A DNA stretch of 64,000 nt from an uncultured Flaviramulus sp. (GTDB lineage: Bacteria > Bacteroidota > Bacteroidia > Flavobacteriales > Flavobacteriaceae). Shown piece by piece: positions 1 to 8,559 of the stretch. A model generated the notes under the pieces. It was not told the DNA's origin and did no database searches. It was given only the letters and a program-made list of their open reading frames with translations. The stretch is from contig CANLXL010000005.1 in NCBI GenBank assembly GCA_947495125.1, positions 62,001 through 126,000 of the forward strand, read 5' to 3'. Both the position numbers and the translations under genes were made by a program. The number at the start of each line of letters is the position of its first letter. Position 1 is the stretch's first letter.

Positions 1-662
1 TAATTTAAATATTCATTAGCATGCGCTATAGCATAGGCTAATTGTTGTACCATGTTCGCTCCTGCATTTTGATGTAAGGTAACATCAATACTGAAGGTAT
101 TTGTATTCGCAGTAATGGCTTCAAAACATTTAAAATCTTCTTTTAAACTCTTGAACCAGTTTCCGCTTCGGGCTAAATTTCCAATAATATCAGTTTGAAC
201 ATATAGACCTTGCTTTGAAGTCTCTTGTCGGCCATATTCAGCCTGATGTCTATATAGTTCTTTTATGAAGTCTTCTGAAAGAAATTGTAAATCGAAATAC
301 AAACAGATTGAAGAACTATCAATATTATTAAGAAGTTCTCCAATATTAATTGAGTCATTTGGAATGGTAAATTTAATACTCTCGGCGCCTCTATGTATAG
401 CGTCAATAGCTTTTAAATTTGCTTTCACGGCGTTTGCAACGAATATGGATTGGCAAATATGCCATTCTGAAGCTTTAGCATTTGAAATTTCCGGAAGCTC
501 TTTAAACTCATCGGCGTGATAAAAAGGTTTTACAGAAATCCCTTCGTTACTTTTCCAAATAAGGGTATCGTTATAATCGGCCCCCTTTAAGTCGAATTGT
601 ATTTTTTGTTTCCATTGTTTTGAAGACACGGGACTAAAGGCGCTATACAAAGAGTCATTCAT
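1..662 (-). CDS. mutA: Methylmalonyl-CoA mutase small (beta) subunit, N-terminal part
   Basis: The reading frame starts at an ATG at 662 and runs off the left edge, leaving about 220 residues of a protein usually near 450. The beginning (MNDSLYSAFSPVSSKQWKQK, then QFDLKGADYNDTLIWKS and GISVKPFYHADEF) is what I recognise as the flavobacterial small subunit. That subunit pairs with the catalytic B12-binding large subunit to interconvert methylmalonyl-CoA and succinyl-CoA in propionate metabolism; the large subunit gene would lie beyond the edge. The start overlaps the stop of the upstream septum gene by 8 bases, so the genes are translationally coupled. Confidence 0.85.
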   Translation of the reverse strand, partial: MNDSLYSAFSPVSSKQWKQKIQFDLKGADYNDTLIWKSNEGISVKPFYHADEFKELPEISNAKASEWHICQSIFVANAVKANLKAIDAIHRGAESIKFTIPNDSINIGELLNNIDSSSICLYFDLQFLSEDFIKELYRHQAEYGRQETSKQGLYVQTDIIGNLARSGNWFKSLKEDFKCFEAITANTNTFSIDVTLHQNAGANMVQQLAYAIAHANEYLN

Positions 663-984
663 CTGATTTCGTTTTTAAACTGTCTTCGTATTCTATAATA
701 AAAATTTCCTCGTTGTCACGTTTCATATAATATTCTTCACGGGCAAATTTTTCTAAGCCTTCTTTTGTGCTTAACTTTTTAATGGCCTTTTTATCTTTTT
801 CTATTTCTCGTTTGTAGTATTCCTTTTCGTTTTTAAGATTTTCAATATCATTATTCAATTCATTATGAATAAACCATGAATTGGTATCGAAAAAAAACAT
901 CCAAATTGAAAATACAATCAAGATGATAACAAACCAGTTTTTAAATGGTTTTAGAAGCTTATTTTTTTGTTTTACTGATGCCAT
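655..984 (-). CDS. FtsB/DivIC-type septum formation initiator
   Basis: A 109-residue protein with a short cytoplasmic head, one membrane helix at about residues 17-31 (WFVIILIVFSIWMFF), then a charged coiled coil (NDIENLKNEKEYYKREIEKD) and a short tail with FAREEYYMKR. This is the usual plan of FtsB/DivIC, the single-pass division proteins that join FtsL and FtsQ at the septum. The gene sits between udk and mutA with an ATG overlapping the udk stop (TAATG) and its own stop overlapping the mutA start, an order I know from Flavobacteriaceae. No odd features. Confidence 0.85.
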   Translation of the reverse strand: MASVKQKNKLLKPFKNWFVIILIVFSIWMFFFDTNSWFIHNELNNDIENLKNEKEYYKREIEKDKKAIKKLSTKEGLEKFAREEYYMKRDNEEIFIIEYEDSLKTKSDE

Positions 985-1589
985 TACAATTTTTCGTTTA
1001 TTATAGTGCGCACAATATCTACCGCAACCGTATTATATTTATTATTGGGGATGATGATATCTGCATACTCCTTCATGGGCTCGATAAATTGATCATGCAT
1101 AGGTTTCAAAGTACTTTGATAACGCAAGAGTACTTCGTTTATATCTCTGCCACGCTCAGAAATATCACGTTTTAAACGCCTTATTAAACGCTCATCGCTA
1201 TCGGCATGGACAAATATTTTAATATCGAACATTGATCTTAGTTCTGCATTGGTTAGTATGAGAATGCCTTCAACAATCATAACTTTTCTTGGATGCGTCA
1301 CGATAGTATCGCCGGTTCTATTATGTTTAACGAATGAATATACGGGTTGGTGTATGGGTTGGTTATTTTTTAAAATTTTTAAATGACTTGTAAGTAAATC
1401 GAAGTCTATTGATCGGGGATGATCGAAATTTATTTTCCCACGCTCTTCATAGGTCAGATGCGTTGTATCATTATAATAGGAATCTTGCGATATAACGCCA
1501 ACTTCGCCTTCCGGAAGTTCGTTAAGTATCTGGTTTACAACGGTGGTTTTGCCACAACCTGTACCTCCTGCAATTCCTATAATAAGCAT
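984..1589 (-). CDS. udk: Uridine kinase
   Basis: A 201-residue cytoplasmic P-loop kinase that phosphorylates uridine and cytidine in pyrimidine salvage. The Walker A motif GGTGCGKTT lies at residues 8-16, followed by the family blocks ISQDSYY (about 34-40), NFDHPRSIDFDLL (about 54-66) and MIVEGIL (about 104-110). Length is normal for Udk. It is the first gene of a compact three-gene unit with the septum protein and mutA, and a good -7 promoter element lies 26 bases upstream of its ATG. Confidence 0.93.
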   Translation of the reverse strand: MLIIGIAGGTGCGKTTVVNQILNELPEGEVGVISQDSYYNDTTHLTYEERGKINFDHPRSIDFDLLTSHLKILKNNQPIHQPVYSFVKHNRTGDTIVTHPRKVMIVEGILILTNAELRSMFDIKIFVHADSDERLIRRLKRDISERGRDINEVLLRYQSTLKPMHDQFIEPMKEYADIIIPNNKYNTVAVDIVRTIINEKL

Positions 1590-1614
1590 GGTAATTGGTG
1601 TTTAGTTAGCTATG

Positions 1615-1622
1615 CAAATTTA
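1615..1622 (-). promoter_or_regulatory. Bacteroidota -7 promoter element (TAAATTTG) for udk operon
   Basis: On the minus strand TAAATTTG fits the TAnnTTTG consensus of the main Bacteroidota sigma factor, 26 bases upstream of the udk ATG. No clear TTG -33 box is present at the usual distance, so the call rests on the -7 element and its position. Confidence 0.45.
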
Positions 1623-1654
1623 GATAAATGTAACCAACTAAAGTCGTATTATCT

Positions 1655-2071
1655 CTATTTTTTGATATTTGATACTTCTTCTAAAGTAATCATTTTGTCA
1701 TTTTTATTACCCCAACTGTTGGTGATATAATTCATAACGTCGGCAACCTCTTCATCGTCAAGACCCAATGGCGCCATATAGCCGTCATATATCTTTCCGT
1801 TAACTGTAATTTCTCCTTGTTGGCCAAATTTTATACCTCGAATACTAGCTTCACGGTTTTTTACCAGGAAATCAGATTTTGCAAGTGGAGGATACACATT
1901 TTCAACCCCTTCACCGTTAGGTAAATGGCAGGATATGCAAAAGTCGGTATAAATTTCACTACCTCGTTCCATACTTTCCTTTAACGGATCGGTTTGGGTA
2001 TATCCCTCTTTTTCAAGTTGTATGTCCAGTAATGCTGAAATAACCAGAATAAACGCAATAACGAATTTCAT
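1655..2071 (-). CDS. Monoheme c-type cytochrome
   Basis: A 138-residue secreted protein with an N-terminal hydrophobic signal (residues 3-15) and one heme-binding CxxCH motif, CISCH, at residues 45-49. The segment GYMAPLG provides the likely axial methionine and the C-terminal VMNYITNSWGN is the closing helix of class I cytochromes. It begins 5 bases after the stop of the sugar dehydrogenase gene, so the two are cotranscribed. The cytochrome is a plausible electron acceptor for that PQQ enzyme; this partnership is inference from context. It ends 66 bases before the udk start. Confidence 0.88.
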   Translation of the reverse strand: MKFVIAFILVISALLDIQLEKEGYTQTDPLKESMERGSEIYTDFCISCHLPNGEGVENVYPPLAKSDFLVKNREASIRGIKFGQQGEITVNGKIYDGYMAPLGLDDEEVADVMNYITNSWGNKNDKMITLEEVSNIKK

Positions 2072-2076
2072 AAAAT

Positions 2077-3201
2077 TTATTTTTCCGGAATAATTTTAAC
2101 AATCCCTTTTCCTTCTACCGCCACATAGATATAGCCATCAGGGGCTTGAAGCACGTTTCTAACGCGCCCGATGTCTTCAAACAACTTTTCACGTTTTACA
2201 ACCTCATTATTTTCTAAAACCAAACGTTCAAGATATTTAAACTTTAAAGAGCCTACAAGCACATTGCCTTTCCAGTCGGGATAAATATCTGAGTTAACAA
2301 AGGCCATCCCACTTGGAGCGATGGAAGGCACCCAATAAAATAGAGGTTGTTCCATACCTTCTTTTTCAGTAATATCTGTAAATGGCGTTCCGCTATAGTT
2401 TACACCATACGATATTACCGGCCATCCAAAGTTCTTTCCTTTTTCAATGACATTGATTTCATCTCCACCCTTTGGACCATGTTCATTAACCCAAATAGCA
2501 CCTGTAAACGGGTTTTTTGCCATGCCTTGGGGGTTTCGGTGACCATAGCTGAAGATTGCTGTTTTTGCACCTGTTGTATCTACAAAAGGGTTATCGTCCG
2601 GGATGCTACCGTCATCATTTAGTCTATAAATCTTACCGGAATCTCTGGTGATATCCTGAGGGTTTACATCGCGATTACCGCGATCACCAATAGAGAAATA
2701 TAAGTAACCCGCATCATCGAATTCAATTCTTGAGCCCCAATGCTGTCCTTTTTTAGTATTAATATCCCCTTTGTAAAGTAGTTGTTTTTCAACGAGCATA
2801 CTGCCGTTTATTTTAGCCCTCATTAAAGCCGTATTTCCACCGTCACCATCACCATCGGCGGAACCATAGGTTAAATAAAGCCATTCGTTTTCTCTGTAAT
2901 TCGGGTGTAATTCAATGTCTAACAGACCGCCCTGACCACGCACATAGACATCAGGTAATCCTTCAATGTTAGTTTTCGTGCCATTGTTATAATGAATAAG
3001 TGTTCCGGCTTTTTCTGTTATTAAGAAGCTTCCATCCGGTAAGATGGCCATGCCCCATGGGATATCTAATCCGGAAATAACGGTTTCCGTGGTGTAGTTC
3101 AATGCTACAGGGTCTTCTGCTTTTATTTCCGATTCCGTTTGCTGAGCACAAGCGGTAACAGTAATAAAAATGACAACGAGTATAGAATTTATCTGTTTCA
3201 T
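2077..3201 (-). CDS. PQQ-dependent sugar dehydrogenase (glucose/sorbosone dehydrogenase family)
   Basis: A beta-propeller dehydrogenase of the soluble aldose/YliI type, which uses PQQ and calcium to oxidise sugars in the periplasm. Diagnostic segments are IPWGMAILPDG, GQGGLLDIELHPNY, YGHRNPQGMAKNP, VNEHGPKGGDEIN and NFGWPVISYG. I chose the internal ATG at 3201 rather than 3258: it gives a clean lipoprotein signal (MKQINSILVVIFITVTAC), while the longer form overlaps the upstream receptor gene by 32 bases. The product is then 374 residues, a normal length. It lies between a TonB receptor and a cytochrome c, all in the same direction. Confidence 0.85.
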   Translation of the reverse strand: MKQINSILVVIFITVTACAQQTESEIKAEDPVALNYTTETVISGLDIPWGMAILPDGSFLITEKAGTLIHYNNGTKTNIEGLPDVYVRGQGGLLDIELHPNYRENEWLYLTYGSADGDGDGGNTALMRAKINGSMLVEKQLLYKGDINTKKGQHWGSRIEFDDAGYLYFSIGDRGNRDVNPQDITRDSGKIYRLNDDGSIPDDNPFVDTTGAKTAIFSYGHRNPQGMAKNPFTGAIWVNEHGPKGGDEINVIEKGKNFGWPVISYGVNYSGTPFTDITEKEGMEQPLFYWVPSIAPSGMAFVNSDIYPDWKGNVLVGSLKFKYLERLVLENNEVVKREKLFEDIGRVRNVLQAPDGYIYVAVEGKGIVKIIPEK

Positions 3202-3226
3202 TTTGAATTTTTGATTTAAAGTTACA

Positions 3227-5524
3227 TTAAAATTCATAATTAATATGTATTCCTCCATATTGATTTATCGGATTTCCAGGATAATAGTATCTTGGAGCCG
3301 ATCCGCCAAAGCCAGAGGTGTTGATTAAAATTTGAGAAGCATATTTTTCGTCAAAAAGGTTATTTAGCCCATAATATAAATTCAGGTTGAATTTCTCACT
3401 AAGATCAAGTTTATAGCCAAATTTGGTGTTAGTTAAACGATAATTATCTGAATATAGGCTATTGCTGTCTGTAATCGGCATACTTCCTACATACTGAAAG
3501 TTTAGGTTTGCGTAAATCCCAAAGCTTGAAATGAAGTCTATACCAGTATTAAACACTTCAGAAGGGACTCCGGTTAAATCGTTGCCGGAAAAGTTATCAT
3601 CACCATCGATGAATGCTTTAAATTTATAATCGTTAAGCGTATAATTTACAAAAGAACTTATCGAAATGGCTGTGTTGCTTAACCATTTATAATGCAGTTC
3701 CAATTCTAAACCATCGTGCTGCGTTTCCCCTGCATTTATACCAATAAATTGATCTTCACTTGTCCTTCTTGATACCAGAAGATTTTTAATATTTAAGCGA
3801 TAGATCGCAAGGTTGAATTGCAATTTATTGTTTAGCATAAGCCCCCGTGTACCAACTTCGTAATTCCAACCAGTTTCAGGTTTTAGTCCGGTATTTATTT
3901 GACCATCGGGCAATAAGGTCTCCTCTAACGTAATAGGGGAGAAGCCATGGCTAACATTGGTATATATCGAAATATTACTGCTTAACACTTGCGACACTCC
4001 AAATTTAGGGGATATAATCCCATCAAACCTAAAAATTCCCGATTGATCCGGATTATCTGTTGACACCGGAAATCTATCCTCCAAATCATAAGAGGTATGG
4101 TTGATATTAAGTCCCGCAGAAACGGTTGTATTTGTTGTTAATTCGTAATTGGTTTCAAAGAAGATATTCGAATAGCTTCTTTTTTCTTTAAAGTCTGATA
4201 AACGATTGCCTTGCACACTACCATGGCCTTCAGGGAAATCGCGATATAAATTAACAAAAGTTCCCGATGCGTAACGATCTCTAAAGAGTTCGCCTCCAAT
4301 GGTCCATTCCAAATGTTTTTCAAATAATTTGAAGCTCCCTAAGAGTCTACTCCTAATCCCTATGGCAAATGTGCTTTCGTCTAAAATATTAAATGGTCTT
4401 GGTTCGTAACCTTCTCTAAAAGATGTAAAGACACTTGTTATTTGTTTTAAACCATTCTGGTATTTATGATTCCATGACACCCCTAAGATACCACGTTGAG
4501 CGTCTTCAAATCCTTTTGATCGTCCCCATGTAAAAGCCGCCGACGTTGGGTCGTTTAAATAATTATCTTCACTCAGTGAACTCGGAATAAAAGCATTTAG
4601 ATCAACATAACTGGCTAAAACTGATAACTCGTCATTTTCACCTAAATAATGGTTCGAACTAAAAGTAAGGGTTTGCCGGTCATATTGATTATTATCTCTA
4701 TACCCATCGCTATGTGTATTGCTAAAAACCGCTTTAAAACTGTTCTTTGTGGTACCATGATTCATGCTAATCAGGCCTTTTGCGAGACCGAAAGACCCGA
4801 AAACAAATTCGCTATTTACGCTATTCTGATTATAATAAGTGCTTTGTGGCGTTAATTGGATGGTGCCTCCTAGTCCCGCTCCATAAATGCTTGAAGCTCC
4901 TTTAGTTATTTCAAATCGTGAGATTGAGGCAAGTTCAAAATCTTCAATTGTGGTTCCTCCACTTCCGGACGTTAGTGGAATATCCTTAAAGTAAGCTCTT
5001 ATTTTCGCCGTTCCGAACAGATTTCTGGCTCCAACACCTCTAATGGTTATTCTATTGGTGTTTAAGGCTCCACTTTGCATGAATACTCCGGGAGCTCGGT
5101 TTAAAATGGAAGCGATATTTATAGTATTTCCCCTATCGATATCTTTTTTAGAAAGAATACTTATTGTGTTGGAAGATTCTTTTAATGGCTTAGGGAGCTG
5201 GTTGACGTTAATTATAACTTCATTGAGTTGTGAAGGGTCAATGCTCAACTGGACAATAAGATAATCTTCATTTTTGATCTCAATTATTTTTTTAAGATAG
5301 CCTAACTTTTTAAAAGCATATAACCCCTTAGCACTTATTTCGAATGATCCGTCTGGATTTGAAAGGATTTCATTGTTAGAATTTAGATCTGTGATTACAA
5401 CATTTGAAAGTAATTCTCCGTGAGTATCGTCAACAATTTTTCCGCTTATTTTATATTGGCCATAACCTATAAATGTATAGCCAATGGTAAGTACAGTAAT
5501 GATCTTTTGTTTTAGTTGAGACAT
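3227..5524 (-). CDS. TonB-dependent outer-membrane receptor
   Basis: A 765-residue outer-membrane transporter. After a signal peptide (residues 1-22) come a carboxypeptidase-like regulatory domain (about 24-100, ISGKIVDDTHGELLSNV), a plug domain (about 110-230, with ILNRAPGVFMQSG, ITIRGVGARN and GLGGTIQLTP) and a 22-strand barrel ending in an aromatic residue (GGIHINYEF). It lacks the N-terminal STN signalling domain and a neighbouring SusD, so it is more like a siderophore/cofactor receptor than a PUL SusC. Downstream are the PQQ dehydrogenase and cytochrome, suggesting uptake of PQQ, iron or a related cofactor; that is inference. Confidence 0.88.
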   Translation of the reverse strand: MSQLKQKIITVLTIGYTFIGYGQYKISGKIVDDTHGELLSNVVITDLNSNNEILSNPDGSFEISAKGLYAFKKLGYLKKIIEIKNEDYLIVQLSIDPSQLNEVIINVNQLPKPLKESSNTISILSKKDIDRGNTINIASILNRAPGVFMQSGALNTNRITIRGVGARNLFGTAKIRAYFKDIPLTSGSGGTTIEDFELASISRFEITKGASSIYGAGLGGTIQLTPQSTYYNQNSVNSEFVFGSFGLAKGLISMNHGTTKNSFKAVFSNTHSDGYRDNNQYDRQTLTFSSNHYLGENDELSVLASYVDLNAFIPSSLSEDNYLNDPTSAAFTWGRSKGFEDAQRGILGVSWNHKYQNGLKQITSVFTSFREGYEPRPFNILDESTFAIGIRSRLLGSFKLFEKHLEWTIGGELFRDRYASGTFVNLYRDFPEGHGSVQGNRLSDFKEKRSYSNIFFETNYELTTNTTVSAGLNINHTSYDLEDRFPVSTDNPDQSGIFRFDGIISPKFGVSQVLSSNISIYTNVSHGFSPITLEETLLPDGQINTGLKPETGWNYEVGTRGLMLNNKLQFNLAIYRLNIKNLLVSRRTSEDQFIGINAGETQHDGLELELHYKWLSNTAISISSFVNYTLNDYKFKAFIDGDDNFSGNDLTGVPSEVFNTGIDFISSFGIYANLNFQYVGSMPITDSNSLYSDNYRLTNTKFGYKLDLSEKFNLNLYYGLNNLFDEKYASQILINTSGFGGSAPRYYYPGNPINQYGGIHINYEF

Positions 5525-5616
5525 TTAATCGATACATTGGTGTTAGAATTGCTAAAGTAATTTTTTTACATGATGACAAAGATTTAATAGTTATAAAAGT
5601 TTCTTAATTTTTATAA

Positions 5617-5645
5617 TTGGAGATTGCATAAAAAAAGTATATTTG
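5617..5645 (+). promoter_or_regulatory. Promoter (TTG-N18-TATATTTG) for the tRNA-Pro transcript
   Basis: TTG at 5617-5619 is followed after 18 bases by TATATTTG at 5638-5645, a full match to the TAnnTTTG -7 element. Transcription would start near 5652, just before the truncated tRNA-like sequence at 5670 and upstream of tRNA-Pro. Confidence 0.6.
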
Positions 5646-5668
5646 CAGTCTCAAAAATTGATAACCAA

Positions 5669-5718
5669 TTCGGGGTGTAGTACCGCATTAAGCGCGGCAT
5701 AAACTACGCCTCAGAAAA
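5669..5718 (+). repeat. Truncated tRNA-Pro-like 5' fragment
   Basis: TTCGGGGTGTAG at 5669-5680 repeats exactly the 12 bases at 5758-5769 that begin the intact tRNA-Pro. The similarity then breaks down, apart from a GC-rich patch (CCGC, GCGCGG). The fragment cannot form a tRNA cloverleaf, but GTAGT (5677-5681) and ACTAC (5703-5707) can pair around a CCGC/GCGG inner stem. It is a vestige of a second tRNA-Pro or of an integration event. Confidence 0.5.
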
Positions 5719-5725
5719 TAGGGAA

Positions 5726-5750
5726 ATTAATCATTTTTTAAATGATTAAT
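5726..5750 (+). terminator. Hairpin between the tRNA-like fragment and tRNA-Pro
   Basis: A perfect 11-bp stem (ATTAATCATTT/AAATGATTAAT) with a 3-base T loop sits 10 bases before tRNA-Pro. The stem is AT-only apart from one pair and has no T run after it, so it may be a processing or structural element rather than a terminator. Confidence 0.35.
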
Positions 5751-5759
5751 TATACACTT

Positions 5760-5834
5760 CGGGGTGTAGCGTAGCCCGGTTATCGCGCCGCGTTTGGGAC
5801 GCGGAGGTCGCAGGTTCGAATCCTGCCACCCCGA
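5760..5834 (+). tRNA. tRNA-Pro (anticodon TGG)
   Basis: A 75-base cloverleaf: acceptor CGGGGTG pairs with CACCCCG at 5827-5833, then discriminator A. The anticodon stem CCGCG/CGCGG encloses loop TTTGGGA, giving anticodon TGG, and the T arm carries GGTTCGAATCC. CCA is not encoded. A decayed integrase gene follows about 230 bases downstream, as expected for a tRNA used as an integration site. Confidence 0.95.
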
Positions 5835-5857
5835 CAAACCTAGAAATAGGTCACAAC

Positions 5858-5893
5858 AAAACACTGTTAATCGTATGATTATCAGTGTTTTTT
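5858..5893 (+). terminator. Rho-independent terminator after tRNA-Pro
   Basis: AAAACACTG-T-TAATC pairs with GATTA-T-CAGTGTTTT around a GTAT loop, with one T/T mismatch, and runs into a T tract. It ends the tRNA transcript. Confidence 0.75.
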
Positions 5894-6010
5894 GTTTTTA
5901 TGCATTTTATTTGATATCAAATGAAAGCATCTTAACCCATTAAAAAGGTGTGCAAATCGGTTTGTAATTGTTTACCGAAAATGTATTAACCTTAAAGAGC
6001 TTTAAGACAT

Positions 6011-6050
6011 AATTTGACTTTCGTCTTTGCAAATTATTGTTTAACAAAAA
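6011..6050 (+). repeat. Imperfect 40-bp direct repeat, left copy
   Basis: By eye 34 of 40 bases match 14670-14709 in the same orientation (AATTTGACTTT, then TCTTT, CAAATTA and TGTTTAAC are shared). This copy is directly upstream of the integrase remnant and may be its promoter region or an attachment-type repeat. The two copies bracket an 8.6-kb segment between two tRNA genes. Confidence 0.6.
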
Positions 6051-6060
6051 GTCATTTAAA

Positions 6061-6851
6061 ATGAAAACAAAAGCACCTTCACGGTTATTTTCTTTACAAG
6101 AAAATCAAGAAGCAATCCCAACGGGCTTTCCATTTATGCCCGTATTATCGTAAACGGTAAACGCTCAGAAATGAGTTTAAAGCGAAGTATTGGCCAAAAA
6201 AATCAGTGGGATAGTACTAAAAATAGAGGACGAGGTAATTCAGAAACTGCTAGAATTCTAAACGCTTATTTAGATGGGGTTTATCACAAACTGCTTCAAT
6301 GTCATAAAGAACTCATAGAAGAAGATAAGGTGCTATCCTCCGATGCCATCAAGTCCCGATATTTGGGAAAAGATGATGATAGTAAAACTTTAAAAGAGTT
6401 AAGTGCTTATCACAATGGCAATATGATTCACGTTCTAAAAGCAAGAACGATGAAGAATTATTATACAACTGAACGATACTTACAGAAATTCTTGAGGAAG
6501 AAAAAAAGACTAAAAGACATCTATTTAGAACAATTGAATTTTAGATTCATCACTGACTTTGAACACTACCTAAGAACCTATAAAAACACTAAAAAGCAAT
6601 TGATGTTATCCAATAATGGGGTTATGAAACATTTGGAGCGTTTCAAGAAAATGATAAACCTAGCCATTAAACTAGAATGGATGTATAAAAACCCATTTAG
6701 TCAATTTCAGTTAAAATATGATAAATACGATAGAGCGTATTTAAACGAAAGAGAATTAAGTTTATTAGAAAGCACAGAATTCAAAAGTGAACGCTTGCAA
6801 AAAATAAAAGCTTGCTTTGTGTTTTCTTGTTATAGAGGGCTAACTTCATAG
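6061..6851 (+). pseudogene. Tyrosine-type site-specific integrase, frameshifted and truncated
   Basis: The frame holding TVIFFTRKSRSNP, GLSIYARIIVNGKRSEMS and LKRSIGQKNQWD matches the arm-binding start of Bacteroidota phage-type integrases, and the core-binding part follows (about codons 115-235). The natural ATG at 6061 is one base out of frame with this. Adding a single A to the A4 run at 6064-6067 would give MKNKSTFTVIFF and restore it. At the other end the frame stops at FVFSCYRGLTS, just where the catalytic domain begins, so the R-H-R-Y catalytic residues are missing. About 263 codons remain of roughly 400. It lies next to tRNA-Pro and is a dead element integrase. Confidence 0.88.
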
Positions 6852-7012
6852 GTGTTGTTTGAAATAAATTTACAGACAATAATAAATAGAGTAATCTAAT
6901 TCTAGAAAATATACAAACCAAATAAATCATGAATGAACCAAAAAAGATAGGCAACTACAAATTAATGCGACAGAACTAAAATTTTTTTATTACACATTTC
7001 AATTCAAAAAAT

Positions 7013-7020
7013 TATCTTTG
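7013..7020 (+). promoter_or_regulatory. -7 promoter element (TATCTTTG) upstream of the ECF sigma gene
   Basis: TATCTTTG fits TAnnTTTG. Initiation near 7027 would leave a 20-base leader before the ATG at 7047. No convincing TTG -33 box is seen. Confidence 0.45.
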
Positions 7021-7046
7021 ATTAAACCTATTTATTGATAACAAAT

Positions 7047-7565
7047 ATGCAGCCTTCTCTTTGCGAAGAAAAAATATATGACGAGACCTATAGGAAGCAC
7101 GCGTCCGGCTTGCGAAACCATCTCTATTATAAATATGGTGATATGGCTCGGGCAGAGGATATCGTACAAGAAGCATTTCTTCGCCTTTGGAAAAAATGTA
7201 GCACTATTCTATATGAAAAAGTAGTTGGCTTCCTTTACAAAGTTTCTAATAATTTAGTGCTAGATAACATCCGTTCTAAAAAAGTGGCTCTTAAATTTGA
7301 GAAAAGGCTGGTAGCAGTTTCTGATACTGAAGATCCTTATTTCCATTTGCGAACAAAAGAATTCCGATTAAAAATTGAAGCAGTTATATCCAGTTTACCC
7401 GAAAAACAAAGAGAAGCATTTTTATTAAATAGAATTGATAAATTTACTTATAAAGAGATTGCTATTAGACTTGATATTAGTGAAACCGCAGTAGAAAAGC
7501 GCATTGCAAAGGCCCTAATTAAACTTAAAACAACCATAGCAGAATTAATGGAATACCCTATTTGA
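7047..7565 (+). CDS. ECF (FecI-type) RNA polymerase sigma factor
   Basis: A 172-residue sigma factor with region 2 (YGDMARAEDIVQEAFLRLWKK) and region 4 (LPEKQREAFLLNRIDKFTYKE, then IAIRLDISETAVEKRIAKAL). I start at ATG 7047; a TTG four codons upstream is possible. It is followed 48 bases later by an anti-sigma gene and then a TonB receptor, the standard FecI-FecR-FecA surface-signalling set. It should direct transcription of the receptor and perhaps of the YHYH gene, which has a matching upstream box. Confidence 0.9.
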   Translation: MQPSLCEEKIYDETYRKHASGLRNHLYYKYGDMARAEDIVQEAFLRLWKKCSTILYEKVVGFLYKVSNNLVLDNIRSKKVALKFEKRLVAVSDTEDPYFHLRTKEFRLKIEAVISSLPEKQREAFLLNRIDKFTYKEIAIRLDISETAVEKRIAKALIKLKTTIAELMEYPI

Positions 7566-7573
7566 TTTTTGGA

Positions 7574-7586
7574 GGGTTGGGTAAAT
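7574..7586 (+). promoter_or_regulatory. GGGTTGGGTAAA box, candidate ECF-sigma promoter upstream of fecR
   Basis: GGGTTGGGTAAA occurs here, 28 bases before the anti-sigma start, and again at 11086-11097 before the YHYH gene. In both places CGTT follows 13-14 bases after GGGTAA, which fits the spacing of an ECF -35/-10 pair. Assignment to the neighbouring sigma factor is inference. Confidence 0.4.
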
Positions 7587-7613
7587 CAATTTTAAACCGT
7601 TAGTATAATTGTA

Positions 7614-8528
7614 ATGGATAAACATTTAAAACATAAAAATCTAATTTCTCGGTGGCTCGATGGTCGTCTAACTGATAAAGAAAAAAAGCAGTTAGATAAA
7701 ACTGGGGAGTTAAATGCACTTAAGATAGTACTGGACGATATAGACACTTGGAAGGTTAAAGAATTTGATTTAGAACAAGGGCTTACTAATCTCAATGAGC
7801 GTAAACGCTTAATTATAGGACAATCAAAACAACCTAAGAATAGAATCTGGATGCGCATAGCTGCAACCATTATTATTTTAATGACCACCTACTTTTCTTG
7901 GGATTACTTGAATAACGCTGAAATTATAATAGCAACAAATATTGCAGAAACAAAAGACATTATTTTGCCCGATAGTTCCTTGGTAAAATTAGATGCCGTT
8001 TCTACTATCACTTATAGGCAAAAGCGATGGAGTAAAAGGAGAGAAATGCACTTAGCGGGTCAGGCATTTTTTGATGTTACCAGTGGCTCAACCTTTAAAG
8101 TAAATACATCTCAAGGTTTAATTACTGTTATAGGCACACAATTTAATGTACAAGTAGACCAGGAACATTTCTTAGTTAATTGCTTTGAAGGAAAAGTAAA
8201 AGTGACCTATGATACTCAAGAAGAAATATTGGAAATAGGAGATGCTTTAGCATTGGAAAATGGAAAATTAATTAGATCAGAACATACTAATAAAGTCCCT
8301 GTTTGGACACAAGGAGTTAGTAAATATAATCAAGCAAGATTACGAGATGTTGTTACAGACTTAAAAAAATATTATAAAATTAAAATACAACTTCCAGATA
8401 AATACGCTAATCTTAAATTTACAGGGGCTATGACCCACACAAACTTAGAGCAGGCACTTAATTCTATTTTTATTCCTATGGAAATTGATTATATATTATT
8501 AAAATCTGGTGAAATAATTATAAAGTAG
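7614..8528 (+). CDS. FecR-type anti-sigma factor
   Basis: A 304-residue single-pass inner-membrane protein: cytoplasmic sigma-binding head (1-80), membrane helix at about 83-98 (MRIAATIIILMTTYFSW), then a periplasmic FecR domain with IILPDSSLVKLDAVSTITY, FFDVTSGSTFKVNTSQG and VIGTQFNVQV, and a C-terminal secretin-like piece (LRDVVTDLKKYYKIKIQLP). It holds its sigma factor until contacted by the STN domain of the partner receptor, here the next gene 31 bases downstream. Confidence 0.9.
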   Translation: MDKHLKHKNLISRWLDGRLTDKEKKQLDKTGELNALKIVLDDIDTWKVKEFDLEQGLTNLNERKRLIIGQSKQPKNRIWMRIAATIIILMTTYFSWDYLNNAEIIIATNIAETKDIILPDSSLVKLDAVSTITYRQKRWSKRREMHLAGQAFFDVTSGSTFKVNTSQGLITVIGTQFNVQVDQEHFLVNCFEGKVKVTYDTQEEILEIGDALALENGKLIRSEHTNKVPVWTQGVSKYNQARLRDVVTDLKKYYKIKIQLPDKYANLKFTGAMTHTNLEQALNSIFIPMEIDYILLKSGEIIIK

Positions 8529-8559
8529 TAAATTGCTCAAAAAGTAGTAAAATTTTATA

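Noticed and set aside
5671-5716. A second functional tRNA-Pro
   Set aside because: Only the first 10-12 bases match; no anticodon arm, T arm or acceptor partner can be formed.
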